Shown in pieces: positions 17,308 through 26,132 of a stretch of DNA of 64,000 nt. The first letter of the stretch is position 1, and each line of letters starts with the position of its first letter. Origin of the DNA: Marasmitruncus massiliensis (GTDB lineage: Bacteria > Bacillota > Clostridia > Oscillospirales > Ruminococcaceae); the NCBI RefSeq assembly GCF_900186535.1, contig NZ_FYDE01000005.1:720895-784894 (forward strand), in the 5' to 3' direction. The position numbers were made by a program, and so were the translations under genes. The notes beneath the pieces were generated by a model that saw only the letters and a list, made by a program, of their open reading frames with translations, made no database searches and had not been told where the DNA came from.

Positions 17308-18449
17308 TATGCATTCCTCCCCAGTGCCTGGTTCAGGTCGGCGATCAGGTCGTCCGCGCATTCCAGACCAACTGACAGCCGGAGCAGCCGTTCATTGATC
17401 CCCTTTGCCTCCCGCTCCTCTGCAGGAACATCGGCATGGGTCTGCAGCATCGGGTAGGTGATCAGACTTTCTACGCCGCCGAGGCTTTCCGCATATTGAA
17501 TCAGTGAGACATGCTCCAGCAGGCGGCGGGCGGTTTCGCTGCCATCCACCTCAAAAGAGATCATCGCGCCGAAACCGGACGCCTGCCGTTTGGAGATTTC
17601 ATAGTCGGGATGGGAGGGGAGCCCCGCGTAATGCACCGCGCGAATAGATTTCTGCGTGCGGAGCCATTCCGCGATCTTCAACGCGCTTTGCTGCTGCCGC
17701 TCCATGCGGACGGACAGCGTTTTGATCCCGCGGATGAGGAGCCAGCTGTCAAAAGGGGACAGACACGCCCCGGTGGTCTTATAGATATAGCGCAGACGCT
17801 CCGAAAGGCCGGCATCCTTCGCAACCAGAAAACCTGCGAGCGTATCGTTATGGCCGCCCAGATATTTTGTGCCGCTGTGCACCACAATGTCGGCGCCCAG
17901 CAGAAGCGGCTTCTGAAAGTAAGGCGTCAGAAAGGTGTTGTCCACAATCAGCAGAAGATTGTGAGCGCGGCAGATCGACGACACCGCGGCGATATCGGTC
18001 ACCTGCATCATCGGGTTGGACGGGGTCTCGACCAGTACCGCTTTTGTCTGTGGATGGATGTGGGAAGTAATCAGGGAACAGTCCGAAGTATTCACAAGGT
18101 CGACGGCAATCCCGTTTTTCCTGGAGATGCTGTGCAGCAGGCGGTGGGAACCGCCGTACAGGTCGTCCGAAGCGATGATATGGTCGCCCGGGGAGAACAG
18201 CTCCATCAAAGCCGCGACGGCCGCCATCCCGGAGGAAAAGGCCATGGCGTCCGCGCCGTTTTCCAGCTTGGCGACGGTCACTTCCAGCTGCTCCCGCGTC
18301 GGGTTCTGCAGCCGGGAATAATCATAACCGGTGCTTTGCCCCACCGCCGGGTGGGCGAATGTGGCGGATTGATAAATAGGGACGCTGACAGCGCCCGAAG
18401 TATCACAACAGCATTTGCCGCCGTGAATGCAGAGGGTAGAGAAATCCAT
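17307..18449 (-). CDS. Trans-sulfuration PLP enzyme (cystathionine lyase/synthase family)
   Basis: A 380-residue Cys/Met-metabolism PLP enzyme. Family motifs include the N-terminal YDYSRLQNPTREQLE, AFSSGMAAVAAL, VETPSNPMM, IVDNTFLTPYFQKP and SGTKYLGGHND with the PLP lysine. Members make or split cystathionine; the exact reaction (gamma-synthase, beta-lyase, gamma-lyase) is not decidable by eye, but pairing with a MalY-type lyase and a CymR-like regulator favours methionine-to-cysteine or cystathionine breakdown. The ATG at 18449 has CAGGAGTG upstream and lies 13 bases after the Rrf2 gene; longer frames upstream run into that gene and are ignored. Confidence 0.92.
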   Translation of the reverse strand: MDFSTLCIHGGKCCCDTSGAVSVPIYQSATFAHPAVGQSTGYDYSRLQNPTREQLEVTVAKLENGADAMAFSSGMAAVAALMELFSPGDHIIASDDLYGGSHRLLHSISRKNGIAVDLVNTSDCSLITSHIHPQTKAVLVETPSNPMMQVTDIAAVSSICRAHNLLLIVDNTFLTPYFQKPLLLGADIVVHSGTKYLGGHNDTLAGFLVAKDAGLSERLRYIYKTTGACLSPFDSWLLIRGIKTLSVRMERQQQSALKIAEWLRTQKSIRAVHYAGLPSHPDYEISKRQASGFGAMISFEVDGSETARRLLEHVSLIQYAESLGGVESLITYPMLQTHADVPAEEREAKGINERLLRLSVGLECADDLIADLNQALGRNA

Positions 18450-18462
18450 GAAAACACTCCTG

Positions 18463-18909
18463 TCAAATATAAAACATCGGCGCGGAATCGGACTGATAGT
18501 GTTCAGCCTCCGCGACCAAATCTTCAAGCGTAATTTTTTCCAAAGCACTTTTGATGGCATGATCCAATACGTCAAACGCAGATGACCGTATGGCGGCTTC
18601 GATGGCCGGGGCTTTCTCGGGGACGGTATCCTCGGCTTTTTCAAATAACGAGAGCTCCACAGCGGAAAGCACGTCCAGTACAGTAATCTGCCTGGGCATT
18701 CGTGCGAGCTGGTAACCGCCCTGGGAACCTTTGACGGAGGTGACGATTTTACTCCGTTTCAAAAGCGAAAAGACCTGCTCCAAATAGATCTTGGAGATCC
18801 CCAGATATTCTGAAATGCGTATAACGGTGATCGGTTCACCAGCAGCATAGTTCTGCGCCATGTGGATGACAGCGGCAAGCGCGTAACGGCCTTTTGCAGA
18901 AACTCTCAT
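18463..18909 (-). CDS. Rrf2-family regulator, CymR-like
   Basis: A 148-residue winged-helix repressor of the Rrf2 family. The family opening RVSAKGRYALAAVIHMAQ and the wing segment VTSVKGSQGGYQLAR are clear. It has no cysteine at all, so it cannot hold an iron-sulfur cluster; this fits CymR-type members that sense cysteine status through a partner enzyme. It heads the operon with two sulfur amino acid PLP enzymes. A palindrome covering its own promoter suggests autorepression. Assignment to cysteine metabolism is inferred from the neighbours. Confidence 0.9.
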   Translation of the reverse strand: MRVSAKGRYALAAVIHMAQNYAAGEPITVIRISEYLGISKIYLEQVFSLLKRSKIVTSVKGSQGGYQLARMPRQITVLDVLSAVELSLFEKAEDTVPEKAPAIEAAIRSSAFDVLDHAIKSALEKITLEDLVAEAEHYQSDSAPMFYI

Positions 18910-18933
18910 GATATAACCTCATTTCATACTTCT

Positions 18934-18976
18934 ATACTATGTATTAAATAGTATGCGATAATCGGCAACTTGTCAA
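18934..18976 (-). promoter_or_regulatory. Promoter and operator of the CymR-like operon
   Basis: On the minus strand TTGACA (18971-18976), 17-base spacer, TACTAT (18948-18953). An inverted repeat ATACTAT-N7-ATAGTAT (18934-18954) covers the -10 and the start of transcription, well placed for repression by the Rrf2 protein it drives. Confidence 0.75.
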
Positions 18977-18996
18977 TAGCATACCCGTTTAGCATC

Positions 18997-19025
18997 TTGA
19001 ATTTGCGGCTCAATTAAAGTACAAT
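18997..19025 (+). promoter_or_regulatory. Promoter of the second Rrf2 gene
   Basis: TTGAAT (18997-19002), 17-base spacer, TACAAT (19020-19025), 31 bases before the chosen ATG. It is back to back with the divergent operon promoter, with about 20 bases between the two -35 boxes. Confidence 0.7.
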
Positions 19026-19055
19026 ATAAATGTTATGAAAATGGAGGAAGTTGCC

Positions 19056-19520
19056 ATGAAAATATCCACACGGGGGCGTTACGCGCTCAGGCTGATGCTG
19101 ACTCTGGCGATGAATGAAACAGATCAGTGTATGACGATTAAGAGTATTTCCGAACAGCAGGAAATATCAGGAAAATATCTGGAACAGATTATTTCTGTCT
19201 TAAACCGCGCGGGATATGTAAAAAGTGTGCGGGGTGCGCAGGGCGGTTATAAGCTTGTGCGTCCGGCTCAGGAATATACCGTGGGGATGATTCTCCGCCT
19301 GATCGAGGGAAGCCTTGTCCCTGTGGCGTGCATGGAAACAGAACCGAACGCATGCCCGCGCAGCCGGCGGTGTGTAACGCTCGATGTTTGGGAGCAGCTG
19401 AATGAGGCGATCAACGGCGTTGTTGATCATATCACGCTTGCCGACCTTGTCGAAAAACAAAAGCAAAAGCTTGCCGCGGAGGAAACCGGAAGCGTGATGG
19501 AAGAAACCATTGGAAGATAA
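19056..19520 (+). CDS. Rrf2-family regulator with cysteine triad (IscR/NsrR-like)
   Basis: A 154-residue Rrf2 winged-helix protein: KISTRGRYALRLMLTLAMN at the start, SGKYLEQIISVLNRAGYVKS in the recognition region and VRGAQGGYKLVRP in the wing. Unlike its divergent neighbour it has three cysteines in the loop VACMETEPNACPRSRRC (C-X7-C-X5-C), the place where IscR and NsrR bind a [2Fe-2S] or [4Fe-4S] cluster. ATG 19056 is preferred because GGAGG lies eight bases upstream; an ATG at 19035 precedes that site. Possible target: the divergent sulfur operon or distant Fe-S genes; no isc/suf genes are in the window. Confidence 0.88.
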   Translation: MKISTRGRYALRLMLTLAMNETDQCMTIKSISEQQEISGKYLEQIISVLNRAGYVKSVRGAQGGYKLVRPAQEYTVGMILRLIEGSLVPVACMETEPNACPRSRRCVTLDVWEQLNEAINGVVDHITLADLVEKQKQKLAAEETGSVMEETIGR

Positions 19521-19522
19521 CA

Positions 19523-19549
19523 GGAGCCGCAGCCAAATGGCTGCGGCTC
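19523..19549. terminator. Hairpin between convergent genes
   Basis: Perfect stem GAGCCGCAGCCA/TGGCTGCGGCTC followed on the plus strand by TATCGTTTTA. A weak T-run, but it lies between the Rrf2 and pectinesterase stop codons. Confidence 0.65.
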
Positions 19550-19556
19550 TATCGTT

Positions 19557-20528
19557 TTACCGGGGTATGCTAAGACACTGTCTGCGAACAAGCTCTATTT
19601 GATCATAATAAGCTCGCGCCTGATCTTGGTCCGGCGTCCGGCGCCAGAGAACCCGGTCAGCAGAATCGGCACCCGGCCCATCGTTTCGATATTCTGCGAA
19701 GACGGCGGTTTTTTCATTCGCTGGGTTATCCCAGTTGTTCCAGCCGGATGGCGCGATATGCCGGCCAAGCTCACACTCCAGAAATACCGCCTTTCCGTAT
19801 TCCCTCCAGGGACGGCCTAAAAAAACGGTGCCCGGTTTGCAGTTTTCGGATAACAGGCGGCAATGGTAAAACAGGAATCCGAACGCCTGCCTTTTTGGCG
19901 TGCAGGGAGCGGCGATATAACCGTTTACCGCTTCATTGCGGCTGAGAGAAACCAACTCGCATCCTTCGAATACGGTATGCGCTCCGCCGAAAATAAAATC
20001 CACATCACCCTCGATGTGGCAGTCAAGGTAATATTGTGTGTTCGGTTCCCGGGGTGCGTTTTCGCGCGGCCCGATAAAAGAACCGGGAATGCGCGGCGCT
20101 TCGGGCAGCGGCGCGGCAAACAGCGTATCCTGCCTTCCCAGAAACCGAACATTGCGGAAATACGCGAAACGCGTATCCACATAGGCTGCGATTGCCTGTC
20201 CGGCGACCCGCCCGTCTCCCGCTGTATTTTCAATCGTCAGATTTTCCGCCCGCACCCTGCCGCCGCCGAAAAAAGCAGTATAACTGCGGAAAGTGCCGAA
20301 AGGCCGCCCGTCGGAATGCCTGTGATAAGCGCCGTCGCCCCAGGAAAGGATCGTATTTTTCGCATTTTCCCCAATCAGAGCGATATCCGCCTTGTCGCAG
20401 GTCAGCTTTTCACAATAGATTCCGGAACGGATGTAAATAACCGACGGTTCCTCATATGGAATTTCCGCGATGGCCTCACCTATTGTCCGAAAGCTGCCGC
20501 TGCCGTCTTTTGCGACTGTCAGTTCCAT
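19557..20528 (-). CDS. Pectin methylesterase (CE8), cytoplasmic form
   Basis: A 323-residue carbohydrate esterase family 8 enzyme that removes methyl groups from galacturonate residues. The right-handed beta-helix family opens VAKDGSGSFRTIGEAIAEIP. The catalytic Asp pair appears in GRQDTLFA and VDFIFGGA, the arginine in LGRPWREYG. There is no signal peptide, so it should act inside the cell on imported methylated oligosaccharides. Its start overlaps the 3' end of the GH105 gene by ten bases, indicating one operon with GH28 and GH105 under the divergent AraC gene. Confidence 0.93.
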   Translation of the reverse strand: MELTVAKDGSGSFRTIGEAIAEIPYEEPSVIYIRSGIYCEKLTCDKADIALIGENAKNTILSWGDGAYHRHSDGRPFGTFRSYTAFFGGGRVRAENLTIENTAGDGRVAGQAIAAYVDTRFAYFRNVRFLGRQDTLFAAPLPEAPRIPGSFIGPRENAPREPNTQYYLDCHIEGDVDFIFGGAHTVFEGCELVSLSRNEAVNGYIAAPCTPKRQAFGFLFYHCRLLSENCKPGTVFLGRPWREYGKAVFLECELGRHIAPSGWNNWDNPANEKTAVFAEYRNDGPGADSADRVLWRRTPDQDQARAYYDQIELVRRQCLSIPR

Positions 20529-21706
20529 GAAATTTTCCCGGAATGTGTTTTACACGGTCCTTCCTGTGCGCGAAGGATTTCCGAATAGGCCATAAACAAG
20601 GGTGCCAACCCTTTCCCTTCATTTTCCACCACCGGCTCGCTCAGGTAGTAGGCGAGGGACCCGTCCCGCTTTTGCGCCCCGCCCAGACCGGCTACAAGGC
20701 AGATACCGCCGAGCGTCAGCTCGCCGCTGCCGTCCCGCCGCAGATAGCGGTCGATCGTTCCGTAAAACGCGCGTTCCCCGTAAGCCCGGTAACGGCGGGG
20801 CAGAAGCTCCAGACGCACCGCCTTCAGAAGACTGTATGCGATGAGAAGCGTACCGCTGGTTTCGGGATAATTGCCGGGTTCATCCGGCCGGTCGACCACC
20901 TGATAAAACATCCCGCAGTCCTGCTGATAGAGGAGAAGCGCGTCAACCAGTTCTTTGAGCATCGCGGAGAGCTGCCGGTATTCGTAATACAGCTGTTCGT
21001 CCATTTTTTCCAGCGTGTCGGTGAGTGCGCAGGCCAGCCACCCGATTGCGCGCAGCCAAAAGTTTTGCGAACAGCCGGTTTTGGGGTCTGCCCAGTACAT
21101 GGTACGGGATTCGTCGTAGCCGTGGTAGTACAGCCCGGTTGTCTCATCGCGCAGAGATTGGCGCACCCGCAAAAACTGCTGCACGATGTCCAGACAACGG
21201 CGCATACCGTGACAGCGGGTTTCGTACTCCATATAGAATGGCTGTGCCATATAGAGTCCGTCCAGCCAGACCTGATTGGGATAAATCTTTTTATGCCAGA
21301 AGCTGCCCTCGTTTGTCCGGGGCTGATTCCTGATCTGGCGATAAACGGTTTTAATCCCCGTGCAGTAACGGTCTTTCCCGGTCAGGTCGCACAGGGTAAA
21401 CAGGTTTTTAGCGGGGTTGATGTTGTCGAGATTGTAATCCTCTTCCTGATAGGTTTGAATCGAACCATCTTCCCGCACAAACCATTCCATGAATTCGTCC
21501 GCAAACCGTAGATAGTTTTTTTCTCCGGTGATGAGGTAAAACTCCAGAATGGCATAAATCATGCAGCCGTCCACATAGTTCCAGCTGTTGGGTCTCCCGG
21601 AGCGGATTTTTTCCAGATTCCAGGCAGGATTCTGCGCGTCGCTTTTCATAAGCAGACTGTCAAGGAACGCCAGCAGGCAGCCTGCGTCCGGTTTTTGCAT
21701 TTCCAC
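20519..21706 (-). CDS. GH105 unsaturated glucuronyl/galacturonyl hydrolase
   Basis: A 395-residue alpha/alpha-barrel enzyme of glycoside hydrolase family 105 (YteR/YesR type), which releases unsaturated uronic acid from oligosaccharides made by pectin or rhamnogalacturonan lyases. Matching segments are SWNYVDGCMIYAIL, YPNQVWLDGLYMAQPFYMEY (catalytic Asp in WLDGLYM), FWLRAIGWLACALTD and a C-terminal GGICLVAGLGG. No signal peptide. Start is GTG 21706, with GAGGAGGAG overlapping the stop of the GH28 gene; an ATG two codons later is also possible. It implies that unsaturated, lyase-derived oligomers are among the imported sugars. Confidence 0.9.
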   Translation of the reverse strand: MEMQKPDAGCLLAFLDSLLMKSDAQNPAWNLEKIRSGRPNSWNYVDGCMIYAILEFYLITGEKNYLRFADEFMEWFVREDGSIQTYQEEDYNLDNINPAKNLFTLCDLTGKDRYCTGIKTVYRQIRNQPRTNEGSFWHKKIYPNQVWLDGLYMAQPFYMEYETRCHGMRRCLDIVQQFLRVRQSLRDETTGLYYHGYDESRTMYWADPKTGCSQNFWLRAIGWLACALTDTLEKMDEQLYYEYRQLSAMLKELVDALLLYQQDCGMFYQVVDRPDEPGNYPETSGTLLIAYSLLKAVRLELLPRRYRAYGERAFYGTIDRYLRRDGSGELTLGGICLVAGLGGAQKRDGSLAYYLSEPVVENEGKGLAPLFMAYSEILRAQEGPCKTHSGKISWN

Positions 21707-21709
21707 AGG

Positions 21710-23269
21710 CTACTCCTCCTCGTCAAGCTGTTCGACGGCGTCCGTAATCAAGCGGCGTCCTTCGTAACCTTCGATTTTCACCCGCTTGAGGCGGAGCTGT
21801 TTTACATTGCAGGCGAAGAGCCCCATCTTTTCTGTCATCTCAATCTGATCCATCATCGCGGGGAATCCCTTTTGTGCGTCGGGCCGGAAAGAAATCAGGA
21901 TATTTTCGAGTTCCACACAGGCAATCGGCATTTCGGGAAGCCCGTAAAAAAACGCCCCCGCCACGCTGCAGTTTACGCAGGTCACGTCCCGGCAGAGCAG
22001 TCTGCCTACACGTGGCGTCTCATCGCTGACCGGCATAGGCGATTTCTCCCAGACATACTTCGAATGCCCGTCGGGGTCGCAGAAATAGAACATATTGATC
22101 ACAAACGGGGTCAATACCCCGTCCATATGGACATTTTCAAACAGGATGTTATCCAGGATACAGCTGCTTCCGCGGCCGCGTCTGGTTTTGATGCGCATTC
22201 CCCGGTCGGTGTTGTTCAGCAGGCACTGGCTGACCCGGACGTCCTGTACGCCGGCTGATACTTCGCTGCCGATGACCACTCCGCCGTGCCCGCGTTCCAG
22301 CAGGCAATTCCGCACGATAATTCCGGCGGAAGGCATTTTTTGCTTTTCCCCCATAAACCGCTTGCCGGATTTGATCGCGATGCAGTCGTCCCCCACGGAA
22401 ATGCGCACGCCGATAATCTGCACATCCTCGCAGGATTCCGGATCAATCCCGTCGGTATTGGGGGAAAGTTCATAATTCAGTATGGAACTGTCCAGCAGAC
22501 GGATCTGCTTGCTGAAATACGGATGGATGGTCCAGGCGTAGGAATTGCGGAAAGTTACCCCCTGCACCCGGATATTGCAGCAGCGGCATAAAAACAGGAC
22601 GCGCGGGCGCCACGCGCCGCGTTTGACCTTGGCCTGTACCCACCAGTCCCCGTTTTGCGCGTTCGCGTCTATCGTTCCCTGTCCGGTAATGTTCACATTG
22701 TTTACTTCTATTCCTGTCAAAAGGCTGGCATAGGAGGTCAGGGGATTTCCTTCCCATGTGCCCAGATAATATTCGTCGTTTTCATTGGCGGAAAGGGTCA
22801 CGCCGGGCAACAGCGGATACTTTTCACGGTCCGTCTCGCCAAGCAAAACAGCGCCTTCCTCCAGATACAGCGTAATGCCGCTTTTCAGAAAGAGCGGCCC
22901 GGTCAGAAAAATGCCCCGCGGAAAATAAACCGTCCCGCCCGCCGGGCAGCTGAGGACCGCGGCCTGAACAGCCGCGGTAGACGGGGTCACCCCGTCACCG
23001 ACTGCTCCGAACCGCCGCACATCGAGAAGAATTGATTCGTCAGGTGTGCGGAAGACGCATTCCCGCTGTTCCCCGCCGGATTCAAGCAAAACGGTATAGC
23101 CGGTGCCGGGCAGCAGATGATAGAGCGAAAAAACATTCTCTGTCCGGTTTGACATAACCAGCCGCCCATTCAGGTAAACGCAATAGGGCCTGGCTGTCCG
23201 GTAGATCTCGCGGTTATCCAGTTCAAAGGTTGCGCTTCTGACAAAAAGCTCTAAAAGATGAAAATCCAT
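21710..23269 (-). CDS. GH28 polygalacturonase, probably exo-acting and cytoplasmic
   Basis: A 519-residue family 28 glycoside hydrolase that cuts alpha-1,4-galacturonan. An N-terminal beta-sandwich-like domain (about 1-75) precedes the beta-helix, as in exo-polygalacturonases. The active-site set is complete: NTDGIDPES, GDDCIAIKSG, GHGGVVIGSE and RIKT. No signal peptide is present, so it likely works on imported oligogalacturonides from chain ends. The ATG lies 4 bases past a weak ribosome region, and expression runs from the promoter area shared with the divergent AraC gene. First gene of the GH28-GH105-CE8 operon. Confidence 0.93.
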   Translation of the reverse strand: MDFHLLELFVRSATFELDNREIYRTARPYCVYLNGRLVMSNRTENVFSLYHLLPGTGYTVLLESGGEQRECVFRTPDESILLDVRRFGAVGDGVTPSTAAVQAAVLSCPAGGTVYFPRGIFLTGPLFLKSGITLYLEEGAVLLGETDREKYPLLPGVTLSANENDEYYLGTWEGNPLTSYASLLTGIEVNNVNITGQGTIDANAQNGDWWVQAKVKRGAWRPRVLFLCRCCNIRVQGVTFRNSYAWTIHPYFSKQIRLLDSSILNYELSPNTDGIDPESCEDVQIIGVRISVGDDCIAIKSGKRFMGEKQKMPSAGIIVRNCLLERGHGGVVIGSEVSAGVQDVRVSQCLLNNTDRGMRIKTRRGRGSSCILDNILFENVHMDGVLTPFVINMFYFCDPDGHSKYVWEKSPMPVSDETPRVGRLLCRDVTCVNCSVAGAFFYGLPEMPIACVELENILISFRPDAQKGFPAMMDQIEMTEKMGLFACNVKQLRLKRVKIEGYEGRRLITDAVEQLDEEE

Positions 23270-23330
23270 ATTCGATACACCAATTCATAAAATTTCTGAT
23301 TTTTTTCTGTTTTCAAACGCCGATTTATGC

Positions 23331-23336
23331 TACACT
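23331..23336 (+). promoter_or_regulatory. Extended -10 of the AraC gene
   Basis: TGC-TACACT with no good -35, typical of an extended -10 promoter, 33 bases before the ATG. The 99-base space to the GH28 start must also hold the opposite promoter, where TTGAAA and TTTTAT 18 bases apart are candidates. Confidence 0.5.
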
Positions 23337-23368
23337 AAAGAAAAAGTGGGATGCAGGAGGTCTGCGGC

Positions 23369-24220
23369 ATGGTGAAAGAATTCGTTTTTTCTCCGCACTG
23401 CGATTTTTTCATTGATAAGGCGCACCGGGAGTCCGGCTATGATATGCGTACCTTTCATCTGCATAAAAAGTATGAAATCTACTATCAGGAGGAAGGCTGC
23501 CGCAAATATTTCATCAATGACGCGGTTTATCTGGTCAATGCCGGGAATGTCGTCATCCTCGGCAGAGACGAGGTGCATAAAACCAGCTCAGTTGACGACA
23601 CGCCTTACACCCGTTATGTGCTGAATTTCAACAGCGAGTACATAGAGGACGTGGCGAAATCGCTGGGAAACGTGGATTTGCTGTCCTTCTTTGATGAGGG
23701 CATTAAGGTGCTTACCGTTTCGATGAAGATGCAGGGCATGGTGCAAAGCCTGCTCACGCGGCTGATGGAGGCGAGGACCAGCCCGGAAGGGGACGCCGAA
23801 CCGTTTTGCAGGGTGCTGCTGCTGGAACTGCTGTTTTATCTCAAAGGCTGTGTCGCCGAGCAGAAAAGCAGGCAGGAAAATGCCCCCATTCTCAGCAATA
23901 AGACGATTGACAAGATTTCCAGTTACATTGCCCGGAACTACCAAAGCAGCCTGACACTGCCGGAAATTGCGGCGCGCTTTTATATCAGCCCGTTTTATTT
24001 GAGCCGGCTGTTTAAAAAAACCACGAATCTGACGCTTGTGGAATATATCAACAGCGTGCGCATCCGTGCGGCGAGGAATCTTCTGGAAACCACCCATCTG
24101 CGCATTTCCGCTATCGCGGAGCAGACCGGATTTTCCACGACGGCGCACTTCAGCCGTATTTTCAAGGAAGGTACCGGTGTTTCTCCTCAGAAATACCGCA
24201 AGTTCTATCATCTTGAATAA
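23369..24220 (+). CDS. AraC-family regulator of the pectin locus
   Basis: A 283-residue one-component regulator. Residues 1-150 form a cupin-type sugar-sensing domain (HLHKKYEIYYQEEG, NAGNVVILGRDEVHKT). Residues about 180-283 hold two helix-turn-helix motifs of the AraC type, with SLTLPEIAARFYISPFYLSRLFKK and the C-terminal signature ISAIAEQTGFSTTAHFSRIFKEGTGVSPQKYR. ATG 23369 is selected because AGGAGG lies eight bases upstream. It is divergent from GH28-GH105-CE8 and just upstream of the importer operon, so it most likely activates both in response to a galacturonide. Confidence 0.92.
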   Translation: MVKEFVFSPHCDFFIDKAHRESGYDMRTFHLHKKYEIYYQEEGCRKYFINDAVYLVNAGNVVILGRDEVHKTSSVDDTPYTRYVLNFNSEYIEDVAKSLGNVDLLSFFDEGIKVLTVSMKMQGMVQSLLTRLMEARTSPEGDAEPFCRVLLLELLFYLKGCVAEQKSRQENAPILSNKTIDKISSYIARNYQSSLTLPEIAARFYISPFYLSRLFKKTTNLTLVEYINSVRIRAARNLLETTHLRISAIAEQTGFSTTAHFSRIFKEGTGVSPQKYRKFYHLE

Positions 24221-24229
24221 TTTTGAAAC

Positions 24230-24256
24230 GACCCTGCTTCCGGCGGGGTCTTTTTT
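24230..24256 (+). terminator. Terminator of the AraC gene
   Basis: Stem GACCCTGC/GCGGGGTC with loop TTCCG and TTTTTT, overlapping the stop codon of the convergent permease gene. Confidence 0.85.
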
Positions 24257-25127
24257 ATCCTTTTACGCTGCCGGTCGTAATACCGTCAATAAACTGGCTC
24301 TGCGCGCACATAAACACGACAATAGACGGAATCAGGCTGACAATCGACATCGCAATGATGCGGTTTTCATCATAGCCCGCGCCTGTTGCGTCCATCGACA
24401 TTCGAAGGGCAATCGTGATTGGATATTTTTCAACACTCGAAATAAAAATCAGGGGACCCATAAAGTCATTCATCGTCCACATAAACGAGAACAGCGCGAT
24501 AGAGGTGATTGCCGGTTTGATGACCGGCACCAGAATCCGGATGAGTGTCATAAAGCGCCCGCAGCCATCGATTCTTGCCGCTTCGTCGAGTTCTTTCGGG
24601 ATTCCCCGGAAAAACTGGATGAGCATGAATACGAACAGTGCGTCGGTTGCGAACAGCGCGGGCAGCGTCAGCGGCGCGTAGGTATCCAGCAGATGAAACC
24701 AGTTCCACATCAGATAACTCGGGATGCGCAGAATGATGTTTGGCAGGAGCAGCGTCCCGATCAAAAGCGCAAAAAGCTGCTTTTTAAACGGAAACTCAAA
24801 GCGCGCGAAGCCGTAGGCGGTGAGCGTCACCGAAATGACGGTAAAAATCACGCGGGGAATGACAATTTTAAATGTGTTTACGAAATAATGCCCCATGGTA
24901 TACTGGGAACCGGTTTTCCATCCGTCTATGTAGGGTTGGAGGCTGAACGACTTGGGCATGAACCAGATGGAAGAGTGGATTTCGGCGTTATTCTTAAACG
25001 ACGCGCCGAACAGCCATACCATTGGATAGAGCATGACAATCGCCACAAAAATCAACAACACGTATAATACGACAGATTTTATCCGTTTTCGTGCTAAAGT
25101 ACGTGCATTATATTCGGTATTACGCAT
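24255..25127 (-). CDS. CUT1 ABC permease (MalG/LplC-like)
   Basis: A 290-residue inner-membrane permease with six predicted helices and the EAA-type cytoplasmic loop EAARIDGCGRFMTLIRILVPVIKP near residue 190 that contacts the ATPase. It is the second permease of an oligosaccharide importer. ATG 25127 overlaps the end of the upstream permease gene by eight bases (ATGCGTAA), so translation is coupled. No ATPase gene is present; CUT1 systems often share an MsmK/UgpC-type ATPase encoded elsewhere. Substrate inferred as pectin-derived oligosaccharide from the neighbours. Confidence 0.9.
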   Translation of the reverse strand: MRNTEYNARTLARKRIKSVVLYVLLIFVAIVMLYPMVWLFGASFKNNAEIHSSIWFMPKSFSLQPYIDGWKTGSQYTMGHYFVNTFKIVIPRVIFTVISVTLTAYGFARFEFPFKKQLFALLIGTLLLPNIILRIPSYLMWNWFHLLDTYAPLTLPALFATDALFVFMLIQFFRGIPKELDEAARIDGCGRFMTLIRILVPVIKPAITSIALFSFMWTMNDFMGPLIFISSVEKYPITIALRMSMDATGAGYDENRIIAMSIVSLIPSIVVFMCAQSQFIDGITTGSVKG

Positions 25128-26091
25128 CTTTCTCGCCGGCCCCCTTTCCATCGTCGCTGTAAAATACCCAGTATTTTGAGCCTTTGAAAGCGAATGCCGT
25201 GAAAATCATAATAATAATGAACAAGATCCAGGACATTGCCGCCGCATATCCCATTTTATAATATTTAAAGGTGTTTTCATAAATCAGGATCGGCAGCAGG
25301 TAGGTGCCTTTCTGCGGACCGCCTTTTGTGATCAGGTAAGGCGCGTTGAATTCCTGGAAGGCATGGATTAACTGCATGACAAAGTTAAAAAAGATCGTGG
25401 GGCTGAGCAGCGGAATGGTGATCCGGAAGAACTGCCTGAATTTGGTGCATCCGTCCACTGACGCCGCTTCATAAACATCCTGCGGAAGGCTTTTGAGTGC
25501 CGCAAGGAAGATGACCATGGTAGACCCGAATTCCCAGACACGCAGCAGCACAATTGTGATCAGCGCGGGGAACTGCTCGCCAAACCAGCCGACAGAAGGC
25601 ATCCCCAGCAGATTCAGAACCTGATTGACGAGGCCGTTTGTCTGGAATATAAATTTCCACAGGACGGCAATGGCTACATTGGACCCCAAAATGGAAGGGA
25701 TGTAATAAGCGGTGCGAAAGAAATTGATACCGCGCAGCTTCATATTGAGAATCATAGCCACAAACAGGGAGAATGCCAGTTTGAGCGGCACTTCCCAGAT
25801 CACATACTGAAATGTGACGGTGAGTGCTTTCCGGAAAACGGGATCCTTGAACATGCGCACATAGTTATCCAGCCCGATAAATTTCGGCGCGGAAACAAGA
25901 TCGTATTTTGTAAAGCTCAGATAAAACGAGGCCACAATGGGGTAGAGCGTGAAAACCAAAAACCCGATCAGCCACGGCGTGATATACAGCAGACCATGAT
26001 AGGGGCTTTCACCGAGCCTGCTTCTGCGTTTGCCGGATTTTTTGCCGGGCTGCGTCCCGAGGACAGGTTTTGCGACAGTTGCTTGAGACAT
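25120..26091 (-). CDS. CUT1 ABC permease (MalF/LplB-like)
   Basis: A 323-residue membrane permease, six helices after a basic cytoplasmic N terminus (KKSGKRRSRLGES). The EAA loop reads YEAASVDGCTKFRQFFRITIPLLSP. It resembles LplB/YteP-type permeases linked to rhamnogalacturonan uptake, which suits the locus. ATG 26091 has AAGGAGG six bases upstream; an in-frame TTG at 26097 abuts that site and is rejected. A hairpin separates it from the binding-protein gene. Confidence 0.9.
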   Translation of the reverse strand: MSQATVAKPVLGTQPGKKSGKRRSRLGESPYHGLLYITPWLIGFLVFTLYPIVASFYLSFTKYDLVSAPKFIGLDNYVRMFKDPVFRKALTVTFQYVIWEVPLKLAFSLFVAMILNMKLRGINFFRTAYYIPSILGSNVAIAVLWKFIFQTNGLVNQVLNLLGMPSVGWFGEQFPALITIVLLRVWEFGSTMVIFLAALKSLPQDVYEAASVDGCTKFRQFFRITIPLLSPTIFFNFVMQLIHAFQEFNAPYLITKGGPQKGTYLLPILIYENTFKYYKMGYAAAMSWILFIIIMIFTAFAFKGSKYWVFYSDDGKGAGEKDA

Positions 26092-26132
26092 AGTCAACCT
26101 CCTTGAGTAGCGCGGTATCGTTGCTGAAACAA

